The notes under the pieces were generated by a model. The model was given only the letters and a program-made list of their open reading frames with translations. It was not told the origin of the DNA and made no database searches. 64,000 bases of DNA from positions 13,855,501-13,919,500 of the forward strand of contig NC_073628.1 in the NCBI RefSeq assembly GCF_029407905.1. Reading direction: 5' to 3'. The position numbers and the translations under genes were made by a program. The DNA comes from Bubalus kerabau (taxonomy: Eukaryota > Chordata > Mammalia > Artiodactyla > Bovidae). Below, piece by piece: positions 1-11,075 of this stretch. Position 1 is the first letter of the stretch, and each line of letters opens with the position of its first letter.

Positions 1-836
1 CAGTCAGAATGGCTGCAATCCAAAAGTCTACAAGTAATAAATGCTGGAGAGGGTGTGGAGAAAAGGGAACCCTCTTACACTGTTGGTGGGAATGCAAACT
101 AGTGCAGCCACTATGGAGAACAGTGTGGAGATTCCTTAAAAAACTGGAAATAGAACTGCCTTATGATCCAGCAATCCCACTGCTGGGCATACACACTGAG
201 GAAACCAGAAGGGAAAGAGACACGAGTACCCCAATGTTCATCGCAGCACTGTTTATAATAGCCAGGACATGGAAGCAACCTAGATGTCCATCAGCAGATG
301 AATGGATAAGAAAGCTGTGGTACATATACACAATGGAGTATTATTCAGCCATTAAAAAGAATACATTTGAATCAGTTCTAATGAGGTGGATGAAACTGGA
401 GCCTATTATACAGAGTGAAGTAAGCCAGAAAGAAAAACACCAATACAGTATACTAACGCATATATATGGAATTTAGAAAGATGGTAACAATAACCCTGTG
501 TACGAGACAGCAAAAGAGACACTGATGTATAGAACAGTCTTATGGACTCTGTGGGAGAGGGAGAGGGTGGGAAGATTTGGGAGAATGGCATTGAAACATG
601 TAAATATCATGTATGAAATGAGTTGCCAGTCCAGGTTCGATGCATGATACTGGATGCTTGGGGCTGGTGCACTGGGACGACCCAGAGGGATGGAATGGGG
701 AGGGAGGAGGGAGGAGGGTTCAGGATGGGGAACACATGTATACCTGTGGCGGATTCATTCTGATATTTGGCAAATCTAATACAGTTATGTAAAGTTTAAA
801 AATAAAATAAAATTAAAAAAAAAAAAAAAAAAAAAA
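1..836 (+). mobile_element. L1 LINE 3' end (ORF2 C-terminus, 3'UTR, A tail), cut by window edge
   Basis: The + frame at 9-476 reads as the C-terminal end of L1 ORF2, including the recognisable stretches ELPYDPAIPLLGIH and YTMEYYSAIKKN. It is followed by a 3'UTR and a pure A tail ending at 836. Unit B (49163 onward) has the same downstream sequence without this L1, so the insertion is specific to the upstream PAG copy. By analogy with the intact gene it lies in intron 8. The left end and left target-site duplication are outside the window. The element is 5' truncated or continues leftward and cannot be autonomous as seen. Confidence 0.93.
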
Positions 837-1030
837 GATGGATAACCAACAACTAGTTACTGTGTAGCTTAAGGGGTACTCCGCTTAATTATATGACAAC
901 ATGGATGGGAGGGGTATTTTTGGGACCAGGATACATGGATATATATGGTTGAGTCCATTTACTGTACACCTGAAACTCAGAATATTGTTAATCAGCTATA
1001 TTCCAATACAAAATAAAGATTTTTTAATAA
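837..1030 (+). repeat. Old L1 3' end in intron 8 of the upstream PAG gene
   Basis: An L1-type 3' terminus containing 'gtacacctgaaactcagaat' and ending in an A-rich tail (aataaagattttttaataaa). The same element lies at 49163-49360 in intron 8 of the intact PAG gene, so it predates the duplication. It is more diverged than the L1 at 1-836. Confidence 0.7.
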
Positions 1031-1139
1031 AATACGGATTGTGGGGACGAAGGAGGAGAACCAGCATTCTCTGAAGAGAAAACAAGGAGCAGGAGTCAGC
1101 AGGAAAGAAACAGGGAGATAGGAGAACTATGGACACTCT

Positions 1140-1345
1140 TTTTCTTTTCTAAAAATTTTATTGAAATGTGGCTAATCTTCAGTATTGCGTTTAGTTCTGC
1201 TGCACAGCAATGTGACTCAGTTATACACATACAGAAATATATATTCTTTTTCTTATTCTTTTTCATGTGGTTTATGACTGGATAGTTAATATACTTCCTT
1301 ATGCTCTACAGTAGGACTTTTTTGTTTATCATTCCTCTGTATCCC
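1140..1345 (-). repeat. Old L1 3' fragment, antisense, in PAG intron 8
   Basis: The antisense L1 3'UTR signature (ttctgctgcacagcaatgtg, ctctacagtaggactttttt) is shared with 49480-49660 in the intact gene. Similar sequence recurs at 30740-30965 and 62990-63215. It is non-coding and predates the duplication. Confidence 0.6.
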
Positions 1346-1566
1346 CAACTCCCAGTTCTCCCCTCCCCCACACCCTTCCTCATGGCAAACTCATATCTTG
1401 GCCATTTTTGGTTATGGGTGAACTCTCATATCCCCTGCTAATGAGAAAATCCCTTGATACTTACCAAAAGAGGGAAATAAAACCAAGAATTATGCTGGGT
1501 CTAAATATTTGTGGGAGTCGCATGTAAGGGCTCAGGCTGACTGGTGTGTGTCTCTGACTCCCCCAG

Positions 1567-1716
1567 GATTCTAGAGGCCACTGCAATACCACCTTTCAAG
1601 AGAACATAGTGAGGACATCTAGAGAGACCTGGATCCTGGGTGATGTCTTCCTGAGGCTGTATTTCTCAGTCTTTGATCGAGGAAATGACAGGACTGGCCT
1701 GGCACAGGCAGTATAA
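1567..1716 (+). CDS. PAG: Pregnancy-associated glycoprotein, last exon (exon 9) of an upstream gene, partial
   Basis: This is the terminal coding exon of a PAG, a pepsin-family secreted placental glycoprotein, whose other eight exons lie left of the window. The acceptor is a pyrimidine-rich tract ending ctcccccag (1566). The frame gives 49 codons ending GLAQAV and TAA (1714-1716), exactly the length of exon 9 in the intact gene at 49894. The sixth codon is a Cys matching C337 of the intact protein, normally disulfide-bonded to a Cys in exon 8. It differs from the intact paralogue at 12 of 150 bases, 11 of them changing the amino acid. The exon is open and spliceable, but whether the whole gene is functional cannot be judged here. 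The family member number is not assignable. Confidence 0.9.
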   Translation, partial: DSRGHCNTTFQENIVRTSRETWILGDVFLRLYFSVFDRGNDRTGLAQAV

Positions 1717-1855
1717 ATGCTTGGAGTAGTTCAGGAATCAGTAAGGCTGCTTCAAGCAAACACTAAATCACACTTGGGTACTCCTGCCAGGATGCTGGTG
1801 AACTGTATTTGGTGGTCTGCACACAATTCTAAATAAAGAATTAAGTGTTTCACTC
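1717..1855 (+). terminator. 3'UTR and poly(A) signal of the upstream PAG gene
   Basis: AATAAA occurs at 1832-1837, 116 nt after the stop codon. Cleavage is expected about 15-20 nt downstream. The aligned position in the intact gene reads AGTAAA, and that gene's own AATAAA (50170) aligns with AATTAA here, so the paralogues use signals 7 nt apart. Confidence 0.8.
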
Positions 1856-3104
1856 ATAATGGTACTTAAATAAACAGGTGCCTCTGTTTGTGTCTGGGAG
1901 ATGTACAATGATCAGAAAGGATCTAGAACAAAGTCTGAATCACAGTTGAGAGGAACCCACCTCCACCTGGCTTCAAGGAAAGGGGAGATTCACTGAAATG
2001 ATTCTGGGAATCCAGGACACAAGACTCAGAGCAAATACAAAGATATCAGTGACTGGACCCAAGAAATCAGAATTCATCAATTCTCTATTTTACACCCTCA
2101 CTCTTTCATTCCCTCTTCTTTGATGGTCTTACCCTGACAACTTTATTCCTTAAGGCCACTACACCTAGTGAGGGAGTCCAAGCTACCTGCCCTAGGGTTT
2201 TATATCCTGAAGGCATTTCCAATAAGGAAAGAAAAGATTGAAGACATCAGAGTTCAAGGGTGTTCCCTGAATGATACACCTCAGATCTCATGTGCAGTCC
2301 TAACTCAGCCATTCTGGCAGGGCCATGGGGTCCTATGATTGAATTTACATGGTCTTGTGGCCCTGACCCAGAAGCACACATGATTGTCAATTTCCTCCAG
2401 AATTACATGACTGAAGCTGGGGAGAGGCAGCCCCAAAAAGAGCGACTTGGAGATAGTCTAAGCCATGGAAGAGTTTGTGATGACCCACCAACTCCACCAC
2501 CTCCTCATTCAGAGGAACTATAGATCAGATCAGATCAGATCAGTTGCTCAGTCATGTCCGACTCTTTGCGACCCCATGAATCGCAGCACTCCAGGCCTCC
2601 CTGTCCAACACCAACTCCTGGAGTTCACTAAAACTCACATCCATCAAGTCAGTGATGCCGTAAGGGGTAATGAAATAGACTCTCTTCATCCCATCTCAGA
2701 TGAACTTATCACTGGGCTTCTCCTCCAGGGGAGTTTGGGTGAGGTACTTCATGAAGAGCTGGTTCCCTTTTGTCCCATACTCAGTCACCAGCTCTCTTCC
2801 ACATATGCCTGCTCTGTCCTTTCCAGTCCTACTTGGTAAGTGGTGGCCCCAGTGGATCACTGAGCCATCCCCCTCTTCCAGGGCCCAGACTGCCCCTTCC
2901 TTGGCCTCCAATGCTGCTTGGGAGAATGCAACACATGTATCAGGAGACCCAGGGTACACAGAGCTTTCAGCCTTTCTGAGCTTCTCCATGGCTGGGGCTA
3001 CAAACTGTTTGCTTGGAGCTGCCATGATTAGGCACTTTTGCAGTGGAAGCATCCATTCTTTCCACCCGGAGGCCCTCAGTACATGCCTCAGCTGAGACAA
3101 CAGG
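1856..3104. other. PAG 3' flank, shared by both duplication units, no supported gene
   Basis: Apart from the small BovB piece at about 2523-2660, this stretch is low-repeat sequence present in both units (50190-51290 in B). A minus-strand open frame covers 2696-3100 but is broken in the paralogue. I cannot assign any product. Confidence 0.5.
2523..2660 (-). mobile_element. BovB 3'-terminal fragment, antisense, with short (GATCA)n tract
   Basis: The sequence starts with tandem gatca units, then the antisense BovB 3' end (ttgctcagtcatgtccgact, ctccaggcctccctgtcc), and stops after gatgcc. In unit B the flanks 'gaggaattata' and 'aggggtaatg' are directly joined at about 50830, so this is an insertion in A only. 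No convincing target-site duplication is visible. Confidence 0.85.
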
Positions 3105-4960
3105 GGTCAGATGTTGATTTCCTTTCAGATTGACGGGTTTGATCTCCTTGTTGTATAAGGGACTCTCAAGAATCTTCTCAAGCACCACTGTTTAAAAGCT
3201 CAGTTCTTTGGTATTCACCATTTCTTATGGTCCAGATTGCACATCCGTACCTGACTACTGGAAAAACCATAGCTTTGACTCTACAGACCTCTGCAGCAAA
3301 GTGAGTCTCTGCTTTTTAATACACTGTGCAGGCTTTTCATAGCCTTTCTTCCTTCCAAGGAGCAAGTGTCTTTTAATTTTGTGGCTGCAGTCAAGGTCCA
3401 TAGTGATTTTGGAGCCCAAGAAAATAAAATCTGTCACTGTTTCCACTTTTACATCATCTGTATGCCATGAAGTGGTGGGATTGGATGCCATGAATGTTGA
3501 GTATCTTTTTGTGAATAGTTTTTTGAATGTTGAGTTTAAGCTAGTTTTTTCATCTTCTCTCCTCATCGAGAGGCTCTTTAGTTTTTCTTTGCTTTCTGCT
3601 ATCAGGGTAGTGTCATTTTCATATATGTGGATGTTGATACTTCTCTCAGCAATCTTGATTCCAGCTTGAGATTTATCCAGACCAGCATATTGAATGAAGT
3701 ATCCTACATATAAGTTAAATAATCAGAGTGACAATGTATACCTTGTCATGCTCCTTTCCCAATTTTAAATCTTTCCGTTGTTCTGTGTCTGATTCTAACT
3801 GCTGCTTTTTGACCTACATACAGACCTGTTTGGAGAAAGATAAGGTGATCTGGTACTCCCATTTCTTTAAGACTTTTTCACAGTTTGTTGTGGTCCACAC
3901 AGTGAAAGGCTTTAGAGTAGTCAGTGAAGCAGATGGAAATGTTCTTTCTGGGATTCCCTTGCTTTCTCTATAATCCAGTGTTTGTTGGCAATTTGATCTC
4001 TGGTTGCTCAAACCAGCTTGTATACTTAGAAGTTCTCAGTTCATGTACTGTTGAAACTTAGCTTGAAGAATATTGAGCATTACCTTGCTAGAAAGTGAGA
4101 TGAGCACAATGGCATTATAGGTTGAACATTCTTTGGCATTGCCTTTCTTTTGCATTGGAATGAAAACTGACCTTTTTCAGCACTGTGGCCACTGATGCGC
4201 TTTCCAAATTTGCTGACATATTGAATGCAGCATATTTACAGCCTCATTCGTTAGGAATTTTAAACAGCTCAGCTGGAATTTCATCACCTTCCCTAGCTTT
4301 TCTTGTAGTGATGCTTCCTAAAGTCCACTTGACTTCATACTCTGGTATCTGGCTTTATGTGAGTGACCCCAGCATCATCCCTATCCCAGTCGTTATGATC
4401 ATTTTTGTATAGTTCTTCTCTGCATTCTTGCCACCTCTTCTTAATCTCGCTTCTGTTAGGTCTTTGACTTTTCTGTCCTTTATTGTGCCCACCTTTGCAC
4501 GAAGTATTCCTCTGGTATCTCCACTTTTCTTGAAGAGATCTGTACTCTACAATCCTATTTTTCTCCTCTAATTCTTGCACTTCACTTATGAAGACTTTCT
4601 TATCTCTCTTTGCTATTCTCTGGAAGTCTGCATGCCATTGGGTATATCTTTCCTTTCTCCTTTGCCTTTCACTTCTCTTATGTTCTCAGCTATTTTTATG
4701 GCCTCCTCAGGCAACCACTTTGCCTTCTCATGTTTATTTTTCTTGAGGATGGTTTTGATGACCACCTCCCGTACCATGTTACAAACCTCCATCCATTGTT
4801 CTTCAGTCTAACAGACCTAATCCCTTGAATCTATTTTTCATCTCCACTATATAATCATAAGGGATTTTATTTAGGTCATAGCAGAAGGTTCTAGTGGTTT
4901 TCCTTACTTTCTTCAATTTAAACATGAATATTGTTTGCTTCTGCCTAAGCATTGCTTCCA
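3105..4960 (-). mobile_element. Old diverged BovB LINE, antisense
   Basis: Decayed RTE-type reverse-transcriptase frames on the minus strand, such as 3255-3566 (SNPTTSWHTDDVKVETVTDF, FLGSKI) and 4335-4580. The 3'-most part of the element is absent. The same copy is at 51290-54370 in unit B, where an LTR splits it, so it predates the duplication. Many frameshifts and stops; not coding. Confidence 0.85.
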
Positions 4961-6205
4961 GATCACCACCCACCACTCCCAGTGGGTGTGGAGCAAAAAC
5001 ACACAATTTGAGGACTGTGACCCTGGGTTTGTGCTTGGCTTTTCATATGCTTATCTGTGTGAGCTTGATCAAGTCTCTTAACCTCAGTTTTCTCATCTGG
5101 AAAATGGGCACCATGATCATAATTCCACCTTCGAGATTGCATGTGTGCCTGCAAAAAGCAAGTGGCCCTGAGAGGGCTTTCTGGGTTCCTGAGTCTGGAA
5201 CAAATATGAATTATTCTGCCACATGGGGAGAAGGAAATCTTCTGTTTAGAGGTTATGGCTGGCATCCCCAAGGGTAAATATTGATTCAAGCCAAATAACA
5301 TTTATTTCTGAACCCTAACCCAGACCTCTGACTGAGCCGATGCTTCTGTTTTCTGGGCTCACAAAAGAGCTAATGATGACTGTCTCAGATTATTCCCTTC
5401 CTCAGCCTTACCAGTTAGCCTTTCCTTGTCAACTGCTTCTCTCCTGAAATCACACTGCAAGGAAAGTTGTAAAGGCTCTTGGTCTCTTTTCAGTTTCCCA
5501 CATCTCCAGCATAACAACAAGTAGCTGTTATGGCTACTTGTCATAGCAACAACTACGGCAACCTGTACAGTTCAATCTCAGCCTGTTAAATGAATCGTTC
5601 CCCCTTTGGCCCCTCATGTTTAAATTACCTATAGTTGCCTTAGTAATCATGCTATGCTTGCTGTTTAATGTCAAAATACGTGTGGACCTGATCTACTTTT
5701 CTTTCCCAAGCATAATTCCAACCATGCAATTAAGTAACCAAACATTTAGTCATCTAACTACCCACAGGAATTGACAAAAGCAAGCCACCCATCATGCATT
5801 TCTTGCTTGCCCCAAAACTCCATTTAACTGATCTGCTGAAACAATGTGATACATTGTCATATACACTCCAGAAGGGACACTTTTTCAATAGATTTGTTTT
5901 CCACATAGTGAAGAATTTCTACCATAAGCCTGGCCCTCCAGCAGCTGGTCACCTAATTTTTGCAGACTCAGCCCACTCCAGATTCCTTCCACATCCCTCA
6001 GTAAAATCAAGAGAACAGACTCACTCAAAGTTCTCACTCCTGCACAAAGCAGTTTTTGGTTTTTTGGGGTTTTTTTTAGAAAACAATATTTGGTAACACC
6101 TTCAAAATCTTGTGCTCATTGCCTTGGATTCAAGCACCTGCACCAGAGGATGGGAAGCCTCCCCTTCCACCTAAATCTTTCACCACTCCCACCAGGGCCA
6201 CAGGC
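4961..6205. other. Shared unit flank with MIR SINE, no supported gene
   Basis: Matches 54370-55636 in unit B. A MIR-like SINE in + orientation is recognisable around 5010-5130 (ttaacctcagttttctcatc, followed by tggaaaatgggcacc). The rest is unannotated single-copy-like DNA. No open frame is preserved between the two copies. Confidence 0.55.
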
Positions 6206-6254
6206 TTGACTGGACCCCAAAGACTTCTGCCTGCTCCCTGATGCCTCTGTACAT

Positions 6255-6940
6255 TAGTTCAGTTCAGTCTCTCAGTCATGTCCAACTCTTTGCTATATCA
6301 TGGCGTGCAGAATGCCAGGTTTCCCTGTCCGTCACCAACTCCTGGGGCTTGCTCAGATTCATGTTCATCAGGTCGGTGATGCCACCCAACAATTTCATAT
6401 TCTGTCTTCCCCTTTGCCTTCTGCCTTTAATCTTTCTCTGCATCAGGGTCTTTGCTAACGAGTCAGTTCTTCGCATCAATTGGCCAAATTATTGAAGCTT
6501 CAGCTTCAGCCTCAGTCCTTCCAGTGAATACTCAGGACTTATTCCTTTAGCATGGACTGGTTGAATCTCCTTGCAGTCCATGGGACTCTCAAGAGTCTTG
6601 TCCAACACAACAGTTTAAAAGCATCAATTCTTTGGTACTCAGCTTTCTTTATGGTCCAACTCTCAAATCCACACACGATTTCTGGTAAAACCATAGCTTT
6701 GACTATACAGACCTTTGCTGGTAAAGTAATGTCTCTGCTTTTTAGTATGCTATTGGGTTTTTCATAGCTTTTCTTCCAAGGAGCAAGCATCTTTTTTTTC
6801 ACAACTGTGGTCACTATCTACAGTGATTTTGGAGCCCAGGAAAATAAAGCCTGTCTCTGTTTTCATTGTTTTTTTTTTCCAGGTATTTGCCATGAAATGA
6901 TGGAACTGGATGACATGATCTTCATTTTTTGATCTGTACA
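6255..6940 (-). mobile_element. BovB 3' portion, antisense (head-to-head with the next element)
   Basis: Begins with the ttcagttcagtctctcagtc terminus (3' end of BovB in reverse). It carries decayed frames at 6276-6479 and 6539-6814 containing the C-terminal BovB motif MVLPEIVCGFESWTIKKAE. The counterpart is 56190-56920 in unit B, so it is older than the duplication. Confidence 0.87.
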
Positions 6941-7501
6941 TACCACCTCAAGGCCATACCAAAGAAATAGAAATGCAAAAAGACAAAATGGTTGCCTGAG
7001 GAGGCCTTAAAAATAACTTAGAAAGGAAGAGTAGCAAAAGGAAAAGGAGTAAAGAAATACATACCCATCTGAATGCAGAGTTCCAAAGTATAACAAGAAG
7101 AGATTTTAAAATAGCCTTCCTAAGTGATCAGTGCAAAGAAATAGAGGAAAACATCAGAATGGTATAGACCAGAGATCTCTTCAAGAAAATTAGAGATAGG
7201 GAGGGAATTTTTCAGGCAAAGATGGGCACAAAAAAAGGGAGATATGGGATGGACCTAACAGAAGCAGAATATATTAAGAAGAGATTGAAAGAATACATAG
7301 AAGAACTGCACACACAAAAAAATATTAATGACCCAGATAACCACAATGGTGCGATCACTCACCTAGCAGTAGACAATCCTGAAATGCGAAGTCAAAGGGG
7401 TCTTCAGAAGCATCACTAAGAGCAAATCTAGTGGGTGTGATTGCTTTGCAGTACAGTTATATCAGATCCTAAAAGACGATGCTGTTAAAGTGCTGCACTC
7501 A

Positions 7502-8550
7502 GTTCAGTTCAGTCACTCAGTCGTGTCCAACTCTTTGCGGCCCCATGAATCGCAGCATGCCAGGCCTCCCTGTCCATCACCAACTCCCGGAATTCACTCA
7601 GACTCACGTCCATCAAGTAAGTGATGCCATCCAGCCATCTCATCCTCTGTCGTCCCCTTCTCCTCCTGACCCCAATCCCTCCCAGCATCAGAGACTTTCC
7701 CAGTGAGTCAACTCTTCGCATGAGGTGGCCAAAGTACTGGAGTTTCAGCTTTAGCATCATTCCTTCCAAAGAAATCCCAGAGCTGATCTCCTTCAGAATG
7801 GACCAGTTGGATCTCCTTGCAGTCCAAGGGACTCTCAAGAGTCTTCTCCAACACCACAGTTCAAAAGCATCAATTCTTCAGCACTCAGCCTTCTTCACAG
7901 TCCAACTCTCACAGGAAAAACCATAGCCTTGACTAGATGGACCTTTCTTGGCAAAGTAATGTCTCTGCTTTTGAACATGCTATCTAGGTTGGTCATGACT
8001 TTCCTTCCAAGGAGTAAGTGTCTTTTAATTTCATGGCTGCAGTCACCATCTGCAGTGATTTTGGAGCCCAAAAAAATAAAGTCTGACATTGTTTCCACTC
8101 TTTCCCCATCTATTTCCCATGAAGTGATGGGACCAGATGCCATGATCTTCGTTTTCTGAATGTTGAGCTTTAAGCCAACTTTTTCACTCTCCACTTTCTC
8201 TTTCATCAAGAGGCTTTTTAGTTCTTCTTCACTTTCTGCCATAAGGGTTGTGTCATCTGCATATCTGAGGTTATTGATATTTCTCCCGGCAATCTTGATT
8301 CCAACTTGTGCTTCTTCCAGTCCAGCATTTCTCATGATGTACTCTGCATATAAGTTAAATAAACCGGGTGACAATATACAGCCTTGACGTACTCCTTTTC
8401 CTATTTGGAACCAGTCTGTTGTTCCATGTCCAGTTCTAACTATTGCTTCCTGACCTGCATACAAATTTCTCAAGAGGCAAATCAGGTGGTCTGGTATTCC
8501 AATCTCTTTCAGAATTTTCCACAGTTTATTGTGATCCACACAGTCAGTGT
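7502..8550 (-). mobile_element. Young BovB 3' fragment, antisense, flanked by 12-bp target-site duplication
   Basis: About 1.05 kb of BovB 3' end in reverse. The minus frame 7895-8599 retains the reverse-transcriptase signature NLRYADDTTLMAESEEELKS. GTGCTGCACTCA occurs at 7490-7501 and again at 8551-8562. Unit B lacks the element at the equivalent site (about 57455). It is 5' truncated and not autonomous. Confidence 0.92.
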
Positions 8551-9442
8551 GTGCTGCACTCAATATACCAGCAAATGTGGAAACCTCAGCAGTGGCCACA
8601 GGACTGGAAAGGTCATTTTCCTTGCAATCCCCAAGAAAAGTGATTTCAAAAAATGTTCAACTACCACACAGTTGCACTCATCTCACATGCTACCAAAGTA
8701 ATTTCTCCAAGAAAGTCTTGAACAGTACATGAACTGTGAAATTCCATATGTTCAAGCTGGATTGAGAAAAAGCAGAAGAACCAGAGATCAAATTGTAAAC
8801 ATTCATTGGATAATAGAAAAAGCAAGAGGATTCTACAAAAACACCTACTTCTGCTTTATTGACCATGCAAAAGCCTTTGACTATGTGGATCACAACAAAC
8901 TGTGGAAAACTTACAGAGATGGGAATACCAGACCATCTTACCTGCGTTCTGAGAAATATGTATGTAGGTCAAGAAGCAACAGATAGAACTGAACATGGAA
9001 CAACAAAGTGGTTCCAATTCGGTAAAGGAGTACATAAAGGCTGTATATTGTCACCTTGCTTATTTAACTTATATGCAGAGTACATCACGTGAAATGCCCA
9101 AATGGATGAAGCACAAGCTGGAATCAAGATTTCTGCGAGAAATATCAGTAGCTTCAGATATACAGAAGACACCACCCTCATGGCAGAAATTGAAGAGGAA
9201 CTAAAGAGCCTCTTGATAAATGTGAAATAAGAGAGTGAAACATCTGGTTTAAACTTCACATTCAGAAAATGAAGATCATGGCATCTGGTCCCATCACTTC
9301 ATGGCAAATAGATGGGGAAACAATGGAAACAGTGAGAGACTTTATTTTTAGGGGCTCCAAAATCACTGCAGATGATGACTGCAGTCATGAAATTAAAAGA
9401 TGCTTGCTTCTTTGAAGAAAAACCATGACAAAACTATTCAAA

Positions 9443-10597
9443 TTTTTTTTTTTTTTTTTTAGGAAGCTTGAGGCCTTTTTATTGACAATTCTCCATATAC
9501 AAAGACATCCTTGTAGTTCCTCTCCAGTGTAAATAAAGCATGAGCACTTAACTTATATCTCAACAGGACCAAGGAGCTTGAGGAAGGGGGTCTACCAAGG
9601 CCTGCCTGGCTCCCCAGGGATTTGCCCCTCTGGGCCTGTGGCAGGTCCCTGGCTCCTAGACTGGCTGGCTGGGAAAGAAAGCTGGCCTAGGATGAGCCCT
9701 GACTCCCAGCCTGCCTCCTCACATCCCAGCTGAGAGTATAGAAACGTCTCCACCTCCCAGGCTCTGAATCCCAGGCAGCCCATGAGTCCAGGGGAGAACC
9801 CTAGGGCAGGAGAGGGCCCCCATCTTCCTGATCCCATTCCCTGTGCTCCATGTTCCCGGGAATCATGCAATAAATAAATAAATACTTCAAAAAGGCAGGG
9901 AAGCTCCTGGGGAAGGAAGGGGTGCCTGAGCCCGCTCATGGCTTAGGGAGAGACACCGAGCTCTTAAGAGTCCAGGGTGAAGACAAAACTGTTGCAGACG
10001 GGATGGGCACTCCAGGTGGCCTTATCCCATAACTGAGGCTGCCCTACTACAGATCAGCCCTGGAATCTGAGACCAGCCTAGCGAGACCCCACACTTCCCA
10101 GGCCCCCAGAGATCAAGGGTTTCAGGACCTCTGCTGAGCTTACCTGGCCTCACACTCACTGCATGGGATGAGGGGCCGGTGAGGGAAGTGGTAGCTCTAG
10201 GCCAGAGGAGGGTAGCCAAGGCTCTGAACACGGGGAGCAGGAGTGACTGAGTGCCCAGCATCTTCCCGGCAGAGCTGAAAACACTAGGATAACATATGGG
10301 CTGAGACTGTAAGCCAGGGTCTCTGCGAGGTGGGGCTGAGGCCTCTGAGCTGCTGCGGCTCCCCGTGTTTTGCTCTGCTTAACACTGAAGGGTTCTGCCA
10401 GGCCCTCCTCTGAGAGAATCTGGGAACTCTGACCTTGTTTCTAGAAGTACTTTTGGTCTTGACAGCCCTGGCCATGCCCTCTGGCGGGTAAACGAAGAGC
10501 TCCTGAGGCCTGCAGGAACACTCCAACAGCAGAACTGGGACACGGTGCACGCCCTTCTGCAGGCTCTGGGCAGGCAAGGGCCTGGCCCAGCACCCAG
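9443..10597 (-). pseudogene. Antisense retrocopy (processed-pseudogene-like) of an unidentified transcript
   Basis: The block lies inside a sense BovB and is absent from unit B (between 58345 and 58362). It opens with an 18-base T run, i.e. an A tail on the minus strand, and about 16 nt inside that tail the minus strand has AATAAA. These are marks of reverse-transcribed mRNA inserted antisense. The sequence is GC-richer than its surroundings. Minus-strand frames exist (10284-10577 of 97 codons, 10022-10261 of 79 codons) but I recognise no protein, and one point resembles a splice donor (ccaggtaagc at about 10135-10144 on the minus strand), so the copy may be only partly processed. No clear target-site duplication; about 12 bases of target seem to be missing. 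Calling it a retrocopy is an inference from the tail and signal. Confidence 0.65.
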
Positions 10598-11075
10598 CAT
10601 TACTTTGCTGAAAAAGTTCAGTATAATCAAAGCTATGATTTTTCCAGTTGTCATGTATGGATGTGACAGTTGCACCATAAAGAATGGTGAGTGATGAAGA
10701 ATTAATGGTTTTGAACTGTGGTGTTGGACAAGACTCCTGTGAATCCCTTTGACTGGAAGGAGATCCACCCAGTCATCCTAAAGGAAATCAATCCTGAATA
10801 TTCATTGGAAGGACTGATGCTGAAATTGAACCTCCAATACTTTGGCCAACTGATGTGAAGAACTGACTCATTAGAAAAGACCCTGTTACTGGGCAACATT
10901 GAAGGCAGGAGGAGAGAGGATGACAGAGGATGAGATGGTTGGATGGAATCACCAACTCGATGGACATAAGTTTGCCCAAGCTCCAGGAGTTGGTGAAGAA
11001 CAGCGAGCCCTGGCGTGCTGCAGTCCACCAGGTTGCAAAGAGTCGGACATGACTGAGTGACTGAACTGAACTGAA

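Larger units (their letters stand above)
6950..11075 (+). mobile_element. BovB LINE, sense, 5' truncated, split by a younger BovB and a retrocopy
   Basis: The sense BovB runs in three pieces: 6950-7501, 8563-9442 and 10598-11075. It ends at the typical gactgaactgaactgaac terminus. Decayed frames include CFIDHAKAFDYVDHNKLWK (8729-8986), a reverse-transcriptase core stretch. The uninterrupted counterpart is 56925-58840 in unit B. Not coding. Confidence 0.87.
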
